From assembly GCA_030531495.1 (NCBI GenBank), contig JAUNNJ010000003.1, positions 14,065 through 74,811 on the forward strand: 60,747 nt of DNA, in the 5' to 3' direction. Both the position numbers and the translations under genes were made by a program. The DNA is from Bacteroidales bacterium. Lineage in GTDB: Bacteria > Bacteroidota > Bacteroidia > Bacteroidales > Muribaculaceae. Under the pieces are notes generated by a model. The model was not told the DNA's origin. It worked only from the letters and a program-made list of their open reading frames with translations, and searched no databases. This document shows, one piece after another, positions 1-8,680 of the stretch (its first letter is position 1; each line of letters begins with the position of its first letter).

Positions 1-168
1 ATGTTTGATATTGGTGAATATGTAGTTTATGGTAATAAGGGTGTTTGTAAAATAAGGGTGAACTGTGTCTTTATGCCATTTGCAAAAAAATCTCAGATGA
101 CTATTCAAGAGTGGCAAAAAACTTGCGTATGTGCAATTTTGGGGCGGATTTTTCGTTATTATAGATGA
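1..168 (+). pseudogene. CarD-like N-terminal remnant
   Basis: A 55-codon reading frame runs from the first base of the window to TGA at 166-168. Its first 18 residues (MFDIGEYVVYGNKGVCKI) match the start of CarD/CdnL family RNA-polymerase-binding proteins, but the remaining ~37 residues do not, and the family is normally about 160 residues or longer. I read it as a remnant cut by a deletion or rearrangement. The window opens exactly at the ATG, so nothing upstream can be judged. The rest of the frame is probably non-coding leader of the next gene. Confidence 0.5.
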
Positions 169-175
169 TATTGGT

Positions 176-183
176 TAACTTTG
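176..183 (+). promoter_or_regulatory. TAnnTTTG -7 element of the T9SS cargo gene
   Basis: TAACTTTG lies six bases before the ATG at 190. In Bacteroidota the start of transcription is a few bases past this element, so the mRNA would be leaderless or nearly so. Confidence 0.6.
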
Positions 184-189
184 CATGAT

Positions 190-1554
190 ATGAAAATTAA
201 ATATCTCTTTATAGTAATTGCTGTTTTGGCTTCGCTGTTGGCGCAAGCTCAGGTGTCGTTTGTGGGCAGCACTCGCGACGTCTACGACTTTGTGCCTGAA
301 AAAAATACGGGGCTAAACCACATTTTCGTGCTTTATAATACGCAAGGCGTGGGCATGACCTATGATGCCACATCGGCCGACAAGGTGGTGTGGTATGGCT
401 ATGGAAGTCAAGGCGGTGGCTATGCCGAAGAAATTTCGGGCATCGTGACTGAAGGGCGCAAAACCACACTCCCTCAAGTGGTGCCTGGCAAAGGCTATAT
501 CATTGAAGAAGGTACCAAGCGCACTTATGTGTGGGTAATTAATTATGCCGACCATTATTTGCAGTTCAATAATATTGCGCCACTTGCGCCTGAAGACTGC
601 AACTCTACTGTGATAAATGTTGACTGTAAGGCTGAGGAAATTCCATATTTCACAATCACAGGTGTGAGAAAGGTACTGAGCCGTGAAATCAAGTTGGCGT
701 ATCGCACCCTCGTTTGGGACGAGGCAGCCGTACAATGGCAGCAAGTCGACACCACAAAAGTGCTGCCATCGGTGAAGTCGCAAATCGTGATTCCCGCACC
801 GTTGTGCAACACATCGTTCAATATCAGCGGCGACTGTTTCCTCAAATTTTGGAAAGAAGATGTAGAGATGGAAAGCAATTCCTACACCACGATAGCCGTG
901 GATGTTCGCACCACAGCCATTAAGCAAAAGCGTATGGATGGCACTGACGACGAGGATGACGACGGCAAGAACAAAAATGACGGAGGCGATGATGAAGAAC
1001 TCGGTGGATCTGCTCCTGCCACTGTCGTTTTCAAGGCTTATTGCACCGACGCTGTCGACCACAAAGAGTGGCAAAAGGCACTCGACGAGGATTTCCAAAG
1101 CATTGAGGCTCGCTTCAACGACGAGGAAATAGAGCAGACATTTACCACCACCGGCACTTCATACTGGCGCTTTGTGGGCACAAATATGCAAGGTGGATGC
1201 GAAGTGTACGGACCTACTTACACCGTGCATATTGGCGAAAGTGAACTGGTTTGTCCAAATGTGTTCTCGCCAGGCTCAACCGAAGGAACGGGCGACATTT
1301 GGCGCGTGAAATACAAATCGTTGGTAGAGTTCCACTGTACGATTTTCAACACTTGGGGCAACAAGGTGTTTGAATTCAGTGACCCAGAACAGGGTTGGGA
1401 TGGCAAATATCACGGTAAATATGTGTCGACAGGTGTTTATTACTATGTGATTCAGGCCCGTGGTGCCGACGACAAGGTGTACAAGCTCAGTGGCGACATC
1501 AACATTTTGAAATACAAAAAAAGAACCAATGGTGGCACCACCATTCTTGAATAG
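190..1554 (+). CDS. Secreted protein with gliding-motility/T9SS type-B C-terminal domain
   Basis: The protein has 454 residues when started at the ATG that gives MKIKYLFIVIAVLASLLAQAQ, a clear Sec signal peptide. A TTG three codons upstream is possible but would spoil the signal. The last ~90 residues (VCPNVFSPGSTEGTGDIWRV ... STGVYYYVIQARG ... GDINILK) have the pattern of the gliding motility-associated C-terminal domain (CHU_C/TIGR04131), a type IX secretion sorting domain, so export across the outer membrane is expected. The middle has a strongly acidic linker (DGTDDEDDDGKNKNDGGDDEE, about residues 247-267). The ~240-residue N-terminal part is not recognised. No T9SS machinery is encoded here. 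A strong hairpin terminator follows. Confidence 0.8.
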   Translation: MKIKYLFIVIAVLASLLAQAQVSFVGSTRDVYDFVPEKNTGLNHIFVLYNTQGVGMTYDATSADKVVWYGYGSQGGGYAEEISGIVTEGRKTTLPQVVPGKGYIIEEGTKRTYVWVINYADHYLQFNNIAPLAPEDCNSTVINVDCKAEEIPYFTITGVRKVLSREIKLAYRTLVWDEAAVQWQQVDTTKVLPSVKSQIVIPAPLCNTSFNISGDCFLKFWKEDVEMESNSYTTIAVDVRTTAIKQKRMDGTDDEDDDGKNKNDGGDDEELGGSAPATVVFKAYCTDAVDHKEWQKALDEDFQSIEARFNDEEIEQTFTTTGTSYWRFVGTNMQGGCEVYGPTYTVHIGESELVCPNVFSPGSTEGTGDIWRVKYKSLVEFHCTIFNTWGNKVFEFSDPEQGWDGKYHGKYVSTGVYYYVIQARGADDKVYKLSGDINILKYKKRTNGGTTILE

Positions 1555-1577
1555 CAATGACAATAGAATCATAAAGG

Positions 1578-1621
1578 AGCGGCCTTGATAGTAAGCACTG
1601 TCGAGGCCGCTTATTTTTTTT
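1578..1621 (+). terminator. Rho-independent terminator after the T9SS cargo gene
   Basis: AGCGGCCTTGATAGT pairs with ACTGTCGAGGCCGCT and is followed by a run of T (TTATTTTTTTT). Confidence 0.85.
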
Positions 1622-1663
1622 GGGCGTATGTACAATGCCCCGTGTTGCTTTTAAATATCGGGG

Positions 1664-1894
1664 ATGCTCTTGGAGCGCATAGCAAACGCAAAGTCTATAC
1701 CTTATTTCATCCGTGATAACCAGTCGATGATAAATAAGATGGACTATTATAATGCATTGGATAACCTTGTGAAATTGACTTCAATGTGTGATAGTAAAAA
1801 GGCTAACGAAATGCAAAGAAACCCTATATACTACTTGTGCGAGGAGTTGAAAAAGATTATTGGTTTTAAGCATTATTTTGTAAAGTTGAGTTGA
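1664..1894 (+). CDS. Small hypothetical protein
   Basis: A 76-codon frame, mostly hydrophilic and helical-looking (…MDYYNALDNLVKLTSMC…YLCEELKKIIGF…). I do not recognise it. No TAnnTTTG element is close upstream, and its 3' end overlaps by 22 bases the end of a convergent gene that is better supported. It may be a gene fragment or a chance frame. The start is arbitrary; the internal ATG giving MINKMDYYN is equally possible. Confidence 0.25.
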   Translation: MLLERIANAKSIPYFIRDNQSMINKMDYYNALDNLVKLTSMCDSKKANEMQRNPIYYLCEELKKIIGFKHYFVKLS

Positions 1895-2115
1895 TATACA
1901 TAATCTCCAACTTGGTTTGGCTCAATTCTTGAGTGGGTTTCAGGAGTTGAAAAAGATTGTTTAGAAACTATGAATTTTTCAGGTATTCCATTTGGAAATG
2001 CATCGCACCCTCCATCTTTCACACCATTAAAATATTTGCAGAATATACATTTTGATAAAAGCCATCTCTTGCCATCTTCCCAAGAGTCCAAGCCTATGTT
2101 TTCAGTATTGACCAT
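1873..2115 (-). CDS. Small CxxC / CxAFPxGIP-type protein
   Basis: About 80 residues from the ATG giving MVNTENIG; a longer TTG start lies upstream but overlaps the promoter. The core CIFCKYF…GGCDAFPNGIPEKF resembles a family of small bacterial proteins carrying CxxCxxF…CxAFPxGIP, often followed by a conserved C-terminal GD…FE segment; here the tail is divergent. The three Cys residues suggest metal or disulfide binding. Function is unknown. It is monocistronic, with TATATTTG 15 bases before the ATG. Confidence 0.6.
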   Translation of the reverse strand: MVNTENIGLDSWEDGKRWLLSKCIFCKYFNGVKDGGCDAFPNGIPEKFIVSKQSFSTPETHSRIEPNQVGDYVYQLNFTK

Positions 2116-2130
2116 AAATTGACTTTTTTG

Positions 2131-2138
2131 CAAATATA
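2131..2138 (-). promoter_or_regulatory. -7 element of the small Cys protein gene
   Basis: TATATTTG on the minus strand, 15 bases before the ATG at 2115. This is what supports the shorter start for that gene. Confidence 0.5.
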
Positions 2139-2387
2139 GTTATTTTTGTTGAAAATCGCTTGTAGCGAGATGTGATTGTTTTATTTGTGGACGATTCTAC
2201 AAATGAGGCAATCTCTCGTTGCATGCGAAATATGGGGGGGTATCGCAGCTGGTATGGTGTGAGGGTGAATGAATCCTTGCTTGGAACACCACACTCATCG
2301 AGCGCATTCGTAGCTTTCTTTCCTTTTTGCTTTCAATAAAATTGCAATAGAAAACTTTTGGAGTGAACAAATGCCGTGAAAATTTCG

Positions 2388-2395
2388 TAAATTTG
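2388..2395 (+). promoter_or_regulatory. -7 element of uvrA
   Basis: TAAATTTG lies six bases before the uvrA ATG at 2402, the same spacing as in the gene at 190, again implying a leaderless transcript. It also shows that translation cannot begin at the upstream in-frame ATG at 2363. Confidence 0.6.
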
Positions 2396-2401
2396 CAAAT
2401 T

Positions 2402-5239
2402 ATGATTTTCAACGGGAAAGAAACTGAATGTGTAAGTGTGCTTGGAGCACGCGTTCACAACTTAAAAAACATTGATGTTGATATTCCTCACTACAAGCTC
2501 ACGGTGATTACAGGTTTGAGTGGTAGTGGCAAATCGTCGTTGGCTTTCGATACGATTTTCGCGGAAGGACAGCGTCGATATCTGGAAACTTTTTCTGCGT
2601 ACGCGCGGAATATGCTGGGCGTGCTCGAGCGTCCCGACGTCGACAAGATTACGGGGCTCAGTCCTGTGATTTCGATAGGGCAGAAAACCACCAACAAGAA
2701 TCCTCGCTCCACTGTGGGGACTTCTACAGAGGTGTACGACTATCTGCGTCTGCTCTTTGCCCGCGCAGCTGACGCTGTGAGTTACACTTCAGGCGAGCGT
2801 ATGGTGAAATATTCCGTTGAAAAAATTCTTTCCTTAATTCTTGAAAAGTTTGAAGGTAGGAAAATCTATATTTTAGCCCCGCTCGTAAAGAATCGTAAAG
2901 GACACTATAAGGACCTCTTTGAGCAATATCGCAAGAAAGGGTATATCCATGTGCGTGTCGATGGCGAATTGCGTGAAATCACATTCGGCATGAAGCTCGA
3001 CCGCTACAAAAACCACACTGTGGAATTGGTAATCGATCGGCTGAAGGTGGCTCGGAAAGACGAAAAGCGCCTCAAAGACACTGTGGAACTGGCATTCCGT
3101 CAAGGAAAAGACCAATTGCTCATTCTGGATGCCGAAACCGAAGAAATTTCATACTACAGCAAGACGCTGATGGACCCGTCTACAGGTCTGTCGTATCTTG
3201 ATCCCGCTCCACATAATTTCTCTTTCAACTCTCCTCAGGGCGCTTGCCATAAGTGCAAGGGCTTAGGTTATGTGAATCTCATCGACCGCGAGAAAATTAT
3301 GCCCGACATGTCGCTCTCGATTAAGGAAGGGGGAGTGCTGCCTTTGGGTAAATACAAGAATTCGCTTGTGTTTTGGCAAATAGCGGCCATTTGTGAGAAA
3401 TATGGTTGTGATATCAACACGCCATTGTCGCAACTACCTGAAGAGGCCCTCGACGACATTATGAACGGCACCGACGAGCGTCTGAATATCAAAACCGAAA
3501 CGCTGAGCACAAGCAACTATTTCCTCACCTACGACGGCTTGGTGAAATATATCGAACTCCAGCAAGATGAAACGGCTGGAGCGAAGGCACAGAAGTGGGC
3601 AGGGCAGTTTTTTTCGCGCCAAGTGTGTCCGGAATGTGGCGGCGCGCGTCTCAACAAGGAGGCATTGCACTTCTTTATCAACGGGAAGAATATAGCCCAA
3701 TTGGCCAGCATGGACATTGCTGATTTGCGCGATTGGCTTGCCGATTTGCACAATCACATGGAGCCAAAACAGTGGAAAATCGCCGATGAAATCGTGAAAG
3801 AAATCCTCAGCCGCCTCAATTTTATGCTCGAAGTGGGGTTGGACTATGTTTCGCTGAATCGCTCGTCGGCATCGCTTTCGGGTGGCGAAAGTCAACGCAT
3901 TCGTTTGGCCACACAGATTGGCTCGCAGTTGGTGAATGTGCTTTACATTCTCGACGAGCCAAGTATCGGCTTGCATCAGCGCGATAGCGAACGACTCATC
4001 TCTTCGCTCAAGAAACTCCGCGACGAGGGAAACACCGTAATTGTGGTGGAGCACGACAAAGACATGATGCTTCATGCCGATTATATTGTCGATATAGGTC
4101 CAAAAGCGGGCCGTAGAGGCGGTAATGTTGTGTTTGCGGGCACACCTAAGCAAATGCTGAAAGAAAGCACGCTCACGGCCGATTATTTGAGCGGAGTAAA
4201 GAAGATTGAGATTCCAAAACAGCGACGCACAGGCAACGGTCACGTGATAAAACTTCGTGGTTGCATCGGTCACAACCTTAAGAGTGTGGATGTGGATTTC
4301 CCATTGGGCACTTTTATTTGCGTTACGGGTGTGTCGGGAAGTGGTAAGTCGTCGTTGGTGAATGCCACACTTCAGCCCATCATTAGCCAAAAGCTTTATC
4401 GCTCCCTCACCGAGCCGCTTCCGTATGCAAGTGTGGAGGGGCTGGAACATATCGACAAGGTGGTGACCGTTGACCAATCGCCACTGGGGCGCACACCACG
4501 CTCCAATCCGGCCACATACACAGGCGTGTTTACCGACATTCGCAATTTGTTTGTTGGATTGCCTGAATCCAAGATTCGTGGATACAAGCCTGGGCGCTTC
4601 TCTTTCAACGCTAAGGGCGGCAGATGTGAGGTCTGTAGCGGCAATGGTTACAAGAGTGTGGAAATGAATTTTCTGCCCGATGTACTCGTGCCATGTGAGG
4701 CATGTGGCGGAAAACGCTACAATAGAGAGACTTTAGAGGTGAAATTCAAAGGAAAATCGATTGCTGATGTCCTCGACATGACGATAAATCAAGCCGTAGA
4801 GTTTTTTGATTCAATTCCCGCGATTCTCAACAAGATAAAAGTACTGCAAGAAGTAGGGTTGGGGTATATCAAACTCGGTCAGCCGTCGAGCACTCTTTCG
4901 GGTGGCGAATGCCAACGAGTGAAACTCGCTGCCGAGCTTTCAAAAAGAGACACAGGAAAAACTTTGTATATTCTTGATGAACCAACAACCGGCCTCCATT
5001 TCGAAGATATTAAGATACTTTTGTCGGTACTTGATAAATTGGTCCAAAAGCGAAATACTGTAATTACCACAGATCACAATTTGGATGTGATTAAGTGTGC
5101 CGATTATATCATAGATCTTGGTCCTGAAGGTGGACGAAACGGTGGAGAAATCGTAGCAACTGGCACTCCAGAAGAGGTGGCAGAAAACAAAAAATCGATT
5201 ACAGCGCGATTCCTCAAAAAAGAACTATCAGAAAAATAA
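2402..5239 (+). CDS. uvrA: UvrABC system protein A
   Basis: This is the DNA-damage recognition ATPase of nucleotide excision repair; it works as a dimer, loads UvrB and acts in the cytoplasm. The 945 residues match the family length (~940). There are two ABC modules with Walker A GLSGSGKSSL near residue 35 and GVSGSGKSSL near 640, signature LSGGESQRI and LSGGECQRV, and Walker B ILDEPS/ILDEPT. Zinc modules CHKCKGLGY, CPECGGARL, CEVCSGNGY and CEACGGKRY are intact. The start at 2402 is set by the promoter six bases upstream. The gene is alone, with a terminator downstream. It could be an extra UvrA paralogue; that cannot be settled without the genome. Confidence 0.95.
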   Translation: MIFNGKETECVSVLGARVHNLKNIDVDIPHYKLTVITGLSGSGKSSLAFDTIFAEGQRRYLETFSAYARNMLGVLERPDVDKITGLSPVISIGQKTTNKNPRSTVGTSTEVYDYLRLLFARAADAVSYTSGERMVKYSVEKILSLILEKFEGRKIYILAPLVKNRKGHYKDLFEQYRKKGYIHVRVDGELREITFGMKLDRYKNHTVELVIDRLKVARKDEKRLKDTVELAFRQGKDQLLILDAETEEISYYSKTLMDPSTGLSYLDPAPHNFSFNSPQGACHKCKGLGYVNLIDREKIMPDMSLSIKEGGVLPLGKYKNSLVFWQIAAICEKYGCDINTPLSQLPEEALDDIMNGTDERLNIKTETLSTSNYFLTYDGLVKYIELQQDETAGAKAQKWAGQFFSRQVCPECGGARLNKEALHFFINGKNIAQLASMDIADLRDWLADLHNHMEPKQWKIADEIVKEILSRLNFMLEVGLDYVSLNRSSASLSGGESQRIRLATQIGSQLVNVLYILDEPSIGLHQRDSERLISSLKKLRDEGNTVIVVEHDKDMMLHADYIVDIGPKAGRRGGNVVFAGTPKQMLKESTLTADYLSGVKKIEIPKQRRTGNGHVIKLRGCIGHNLKSVDVDFPLGTFICVTGVSGSGKSSLVNATLQPIISQKLYRSLTEPLPYASVEGLEHIDKVVTVDQSPLGRTPRSNPATYTGVFTDIRNLFVGLPESKIRGYKPGRFSFNAKGGRCEVCSGNGYKSVEMNFLPDVLVPCEACGGKRYNRETLEVKFKGKSIADVLDMTINQAVEFFDSIPAILNKIKVLQEVGLGYIKLGQPSSTLSGGECQRVKLAAELSKRDTGKTLYILDEPTTGLHFEDIKILLSVLDKLVQKRNTVITTDHNLDVIKCADYIIDLGPEGGRNGGEIVATGTPEEVAENKKSITARFLKKELSEK

Positions 5240-5330
5240 CACGATTTTATCGTCAGAAAAATCAAAATTCACCGATTTTTGCGTGGATTTGGGCAAAATT
5301 ATGGCTTGAAATGCGCAAATAATGTGAGAG

Positions 5331-5365
5331 ATGCCTCGTTTTAGTATATAAAACGGGGCATTTTC
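5331..5365 (+). terminator. Terminator after uvrA
   Basis: ATGCCTCGTTTTA pairs with TAAAACGGGGCAT and is followed by TTTTC. Confidence 0.75.
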
Positions 5366-5414
5366 AATTTTTCTGAAAAGAATTCCTGTTTACATATTTG
5401 TATATCACATTTAG

Positions 5415-5456
5415 AGGCGTAACTTAATTGTTTATCAAAAGGTTACGCCTTTATTT
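5415..5456 (+). terminator. Second hairpin terminator downstream of uvrA
   Basis: AGGCGTAAC pairs with GTTACGCCT around a 19-base loop and is followed by TTATTT. Two terminators in a row without a gene between them suggest a back-up, or a short untranslated RNA ending here. Confidence 0.6.
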
Positions 5457-6070
5457 CTGTACATCGTCAACTGCTTGAGAATTGATTAGAATTTAATTTT
5501 GTGAACGATTTACTTATCTGGTGAAAAATATTGGCAAGAAAATGAGTTGAGCGAAACAATCGCAGAAAATGGTAAAAATACCGCCGAAAATTTGGGAATT
5601 CAAATTTGTAAATACTGCGATTAGTTCGCGATTGCACATCATGCTTTGCGAAATTAAACACGATATTTCCGTTTGTATTGCGATTTACAATCCTGTTGCA
5701 GGTGTGTTGTATTATGTAATTTGCGATTGAATCGTTTACATTTGAGTTAATATTAGGTGTTAACACTTAGTAACAAATAATGTAATTAGCTAAAAGCCAA
5801 TATATTATGTATGTATTATTAAAGTTATGATATAATAGGTGTTTGTTAGGTACGGTGTGTTTTCCTATGGTTGTGGTATTGCAAGTATGTAAATATATTG
5901 AAAGCCAATAATATAGCATATAAAGCATAAAGTAATTGGTTAATATGGTGATAGAGATCATGTTTTGTATTTCTAAACAGTCTGTTTTGAGAATAAAATC
6001 GCTTGTCGTATCGGTTTATAATCCGATATTTACTGTTTACAAAATTATTATTTAGATTTACGTCAATAAA

Positions 6071-6084
6071 TTTGTATTTACAAA
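6071..6084. promoter_or_regulatory. Candidate operator of the XRE regulator
   Basis: TTTGTATTTACAAA, a near-perfect inverted repeat in the -33 region of the TACATTTG promoter at 6095. Half-sites GTTTACAAA (6035) and GTTTGTAAC (6131, abutting the ATG) flank it. The placement suits autorepression by the HTH protein; this is inferred from position and symmetry only. Confidence 0.4.
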
Positions 6085-6094
6085 TAATTGTTTA

Positions 6095-6102
6095 TACATT
6101 TG
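6095..6102 (+). promoter_or_regulatory. -7 element of the XRE regulator gene
   Basis: TACATTTG, 38 bases before the ATG at 6141. Confidence 0.5.
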
Positions 6103-6140
6103 CAAACTCAATTTTTTATAGATTTTTACTGTTTGTAACT

Positions 6141-6686
6141 ATGGACATTGTTTCTCGCTTAAAATTCTTTTTAAGTCACAACGGAATTACGAATTCTACA
6201 TTTGCCGATACATGCGACATCCCCCGTCCTACTCTATCGCAATTGCTCAATGGACGTAATAAAAAAGTGAGTGACGAACTGATTACAAAAATTCATACAG
6301 CTTATCCTGCACTTAATATTATGTGGTTGATGTTTGGCGATGGTGATATGTTTGTTCCAAATGCGAAATCCATTCCCTCGCCTGCTGCTGCTCAACCCTC
6401 TGAGAATTTAGAATTTTCTGCGGCTTCGGAGGTTGGTCACGATTCTCAATCGGGCACTATGACCTCTATTTCTTTCGGAGATGACGATGTTTCATATCCA
6501 ACAGCCGAACCTGCTCCTATGCCTGCAGCTGCTTTGTCGGCAGCTTTGCAAAGCATGGCAAAGAAAACGTCTAAACCGATGGTTGAAAAGGGCTCAAATG
6601 CGCCCGTTGGGCGTCGTGTCACTTCTATCATGGTATTCTATAGTGATAACAGTTTCGAGGAGTTTATACCTCATGGCTCACGCTGA
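6141..6686 (+). CDS. XRE-family helix-turn-helix regulator
   Basis: 181 residues from the ATG giving MDIVSRLKFF; the frame is open further upstream but runs into the promoter. Residues ~1-70 form a Cro/CI-like HTH (FADTCDIPRPTLSQLLNGRN … ITKIHTAYPALNIMWLMFGDGDMF), a common Bacteroidota XRE type. A long Ala/Pro/Ser-rich linker follows, and then a short tail, VGRRVTSIMVFYSDNSFEEF, that looks like a small C-terminal motif. There is no LexA-type peptidase domain, so it is not a classical SOS-cleaved repressor. The regulon is unknown; repeated half-sites upstream suggest autoregulation. It is monocistronic with a terminator downstream. Confidence 0.8.
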   Translation: MDIVSRLKFFLSHNGITNSTFADTCDIPRPTLSQLLNGRNKKVSDELITKIHTAYPALNIMWLMFGDGDMFVPNAKSIPSPAAAQPSENLEFSAASEVGHDSQSGTMTSISFGDDDVSYPTAEPAPMPAAALSAALQSMAKKTSKPMVEKGSNAPVGRRVTSIMVFYSDNSFEEFIPHGSR

Positions 6687-6746
6687 TAATCCTCTGTGTC
6701 CATAGATATAGAATTGAGTAATCTTTTTTACCGATATAATCGAAGA

Positions 6747-6780
6747 AATGGCCCATAAGCGATGATGCTTGTGGGCCATT
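6747..6780. terminator. Bidirectional terminator between the XRE and MBL genes
   Basis: AATGGCCCATAAGC pairs with GCTTGTGGGCCATT, with TTATTG after it on the plus strand; it lies between convergent genes. Confidence 0.8.
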
Positions 6781-6852
6781 TTATTGTGGATCGGGGTGGA
6801 ATAATCGGTTGGTTCCGGCACCCGCATGAGTTATTGGTTTTCTGTTGTTGCT

Positions 6853-7788
6853 TTATTTGGGGGAGGTAAATACAACTTCAAGTCCGTCTTCTGCCTTTTT
6901 CAGCGGTGGTGGCAACTGTTCATTGGCAGGATGCAGACCTGCCGCCATATGTGTGATGTATACAGGCTGCCCTGCGGGAGGGTTGTAGCGTTTGGTTTCT
7001 TTCAGCACCTTCACTGTTTGTGCTACAGTGCCAACGCTTGAGTGCGCGAAAATTCTGAAATCATCCTTGTGTCCTACGCCCATTGTGGCTTCCATAATCA
7101 AGGCTGTGATGGGTTTCCCCGGCTTGTGCTTGTCAATACCGGTAAAGCGCGCTGCCACGCCTGGTATGCCACTTGTGTCGGTTGCGTATAGTAGCCTGAC
7201 GCCACCTTTCTCTATGAGGTAGATGAGCGATTGCTCAAGAAGATAATTTGTCGGGTGGTTGGCAGGAAGTGCGGTGATTGTGATATCGCCAATTCTGACC
7301 GAAGAGCAAGTGGCTATCGGTATGATAGTGGGCATGGGTAAATTGTTCTCCTTCGCCGCCTTTTGAAATGCTTGCGATGCGATATCATACCAGGTGTTAC
7401 TCAAATAAACAGTCTTTATGCCCATTTTTAGGGCCGTGGCTGGCTCGAAATGGTCGCTGTGGGAGTGAGTGTAGAAGATAGTGTCGGGACGCTCAGACGG
7501 CACCATATCGAGCACAGTTTCCGTTAAGTCGATAAAAAACTTGTTGTCGACAATGATGCTGCTTCTTCGGCGATAGTTAGGAGCGTCTTTGCTCATATTT
7601 TTCCCTGCCGCACCAGTACCTAAAAAATGCACGGAAAGGTCATGTGCGGAGGCGGTGTTTTCAGTCACGGTTGATGCCCACGACTTGCTTGTTGCCGCTG
7701 CCATTCCGCCGATTGCAGCCATCCCAAGAAATTTTCTTCTGTTCACGCTTTGAGAGAATAATTGTTTTTTACACTTCCATTGCGCCAA
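6853..7788 (-). CDS. Exported metallo-beta-lactamase-fold hydrolase
   Basis: 311 residues. The N-terminus holds a twin-arginine-like signal ([20 protein letters not shown]), suggesting export of a folded metalloenzyme to the periplasm. The MBL metal site [10 protein letters not shown] is present, with a later HP/HS pattern; substrate is unknown. PhnP-like or lactonase-like roles are possible, as the [12 protein letters not shown] start is common to RNase Z/PhnP-like folds. The start overlaps the end of pyrD by 20 bases, so it is probably the last gene of the pyrK-pyrD operon; a link to pyrimidines is not implied by the sequence. Confidence 0.75.
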   Translation of the reverse strand: MAQWKCKKQLFSQSVNRRKFLGMAAIGGMAAATSKSWASTVTENTASAHDLSVHFLGTGAAGKNMSKDAPNYRRRSSIIVDNKFFIDLTETVLDMVPSERPDTIFYTHSHSDHFEPATALKMGIKTVYLSNTWYDIASQAFQKAAKENNLPMPTIIPIATCSSVRIGDITITALPANHPTNYLLEQSLIYLIEKGGVRLLYATDTSGIPGVAARFTGIDKHKPGKPITALIMEATMGVGHKDDFRIFAHSSVGTVAQTVKVLKETKRYNPPAGQPVYITHMAAGLHPANEQLPPPLKKAEDGLEVVFTSPK

Positions 7789-8680
7789 TCAGTTCGCGTA
7801 CGCTCTCCATATTGTGGCGTTTGAGATAGTCCTCTATGTAGTCGATTGCCTTCACTGTCACTTGTGGGTCGACAAAGTTGGCCGTACCAATTTCCACTGC
7901 AGTGGCACCTGCAAGGAGAAATTCAATGGCGTCGCGTCCGTTCATAATGCCTCCAAGGCCTACCACAGGCACTTTCACGGCTTTTGCCACTTGCCACACC
8001 ATTCTCACTGCGATAGGACGGATGCAAGGGCCCGACAGACCGCCGGTGATGGTGGAAAGCATAGGACGGCGTCTTTCCACATCGATAGCCATGCCCAGGA
8101 ATGTATTGGTAAGCGACACTGCATCAGCACCTGCGGCTTCCACAGCGCGGGCAATTTCGGTGACATCGGTCACATTTGGCGTGAGTTTCACTATCATAGT
8201 GCCGTCGTAGGCTTTGCGTACGGCGCTTGTCACGCTTTCTGCTCCACTGCAAGTGGTGCCAAAGCCCATTCCGCCTTGTTTTACGTTTGGGCAGGAAATG
8301 TTGATTTCTACGGCTGCCACTTTGTCGAGCGGGTTGAGTTTTTCGCAAACGGCCACATAGTCATCTACGCTTGAACCGCTCACATTCACTATCACTCGCG
8401 TGTCAAGGTCTTTGATGCGAGGATAGATGTTCTCAATAAAGTAGTCAACGCCTTTATTTTGCAAGCCAACGGCGTTAAGCATGCCGCTTGGGGTTTCGGC
8501 CATACGGGGATATGGATTTCCTTCGCGGTGGTGAAGGGTTGTACCTTTTACGATGATTCCACCCAGACGGTTTAAATCGATAAAATCGGCGAATTCTTCG
8601 CCATATCCAAAGGTTCCCGATGCAGTCATAATCGGGTTTTTCAACTTCAGTTTTCCTATTTCAACGCTTAAATCTACCAT
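7769..8680 (-). CDS. pyrD: Dihydroorotate dehydrogenase, catalytic subunit (class 1B)
   Basis: 303 residues; oxidises dihydroorotate to orotate in pyrimidine synthesis in the cytoplasm. The FMN barrel motifs are clear: [15 protein letters not shown] near the N-terminus, the catalytic-Cys loop [22 protein letters not shown], and phosphate-binding [13 protein letters not shown]. Its neighbour PyrK marks it as the NAD-linked class 1B enzyme. The ATG overlaps the pyrK stop region by 7 bases, so the two are translationally coupled. Confidence 0.95.
   Translation of the reverse strand: MVDLSVEIGKLKLKNPIMTASGTFGYGEEFADFIDLNRLGGIIVKGTTLHHREGNPYPRMAETPSGMLNAVGLQNKGVDYFIENIYPRIKDLDTRVIVNVSGSSVDDYVAVCEKLNPLDKVAAVEINISCPNVKQGGMGFGTTCSGAESVTSAVRKAYDGTMIVKLTPNVTDVTEIARAVEAAGADAVSLTNTFLGMAIDVERRRPMLSTITGGLSGPCIRPIAVRMVWQVAKAVKVPVVGLGGIMNGRDAIEFLLAGATAVEIGTANFVDPQVTVKAIDYIEDYLKRHNMESVRELIGAMEV

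Larger units (their letters stand above)
5457..6140. other. AT-rich non-coding region upstream of the XRE regulator
   Basis: About 680 bases with no frame that looks like a protein; the minus-strand frames are low-complexity Asn/Ile-rich. It holds several copies of a GTTTACAAA / TTTGTAAAC-like half-site (near 5605, 5681, 6035, 6071 and 6131), a short inverted repeat TATCGG…CCGATA (6009-6028) and two copies of AAAGCCAATA (near 5793 and 5900). A regulatory role is likely but unproven. Confidence 0.4.

Noticed and set aside
313-1098. Long minus-strand frame opposite the T9SS cargo gene
   Set aside because: Antisense shadow with no family resemblance, promoter or sensible composition; the plus-strand gene has a signal peptide and a recognised domain.
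3434-4477. 347-codon minus-strand frame opposite uvrA
   Set aside because: The plus strand here encodes intact UvrA motifs; the minus frame has none.
5467-5961. Two minus-strand frames in the AT-rich gap
   Set aside because: Low-complexity Asn/Ile/Tyr-rich translations without promoter or family pattern.
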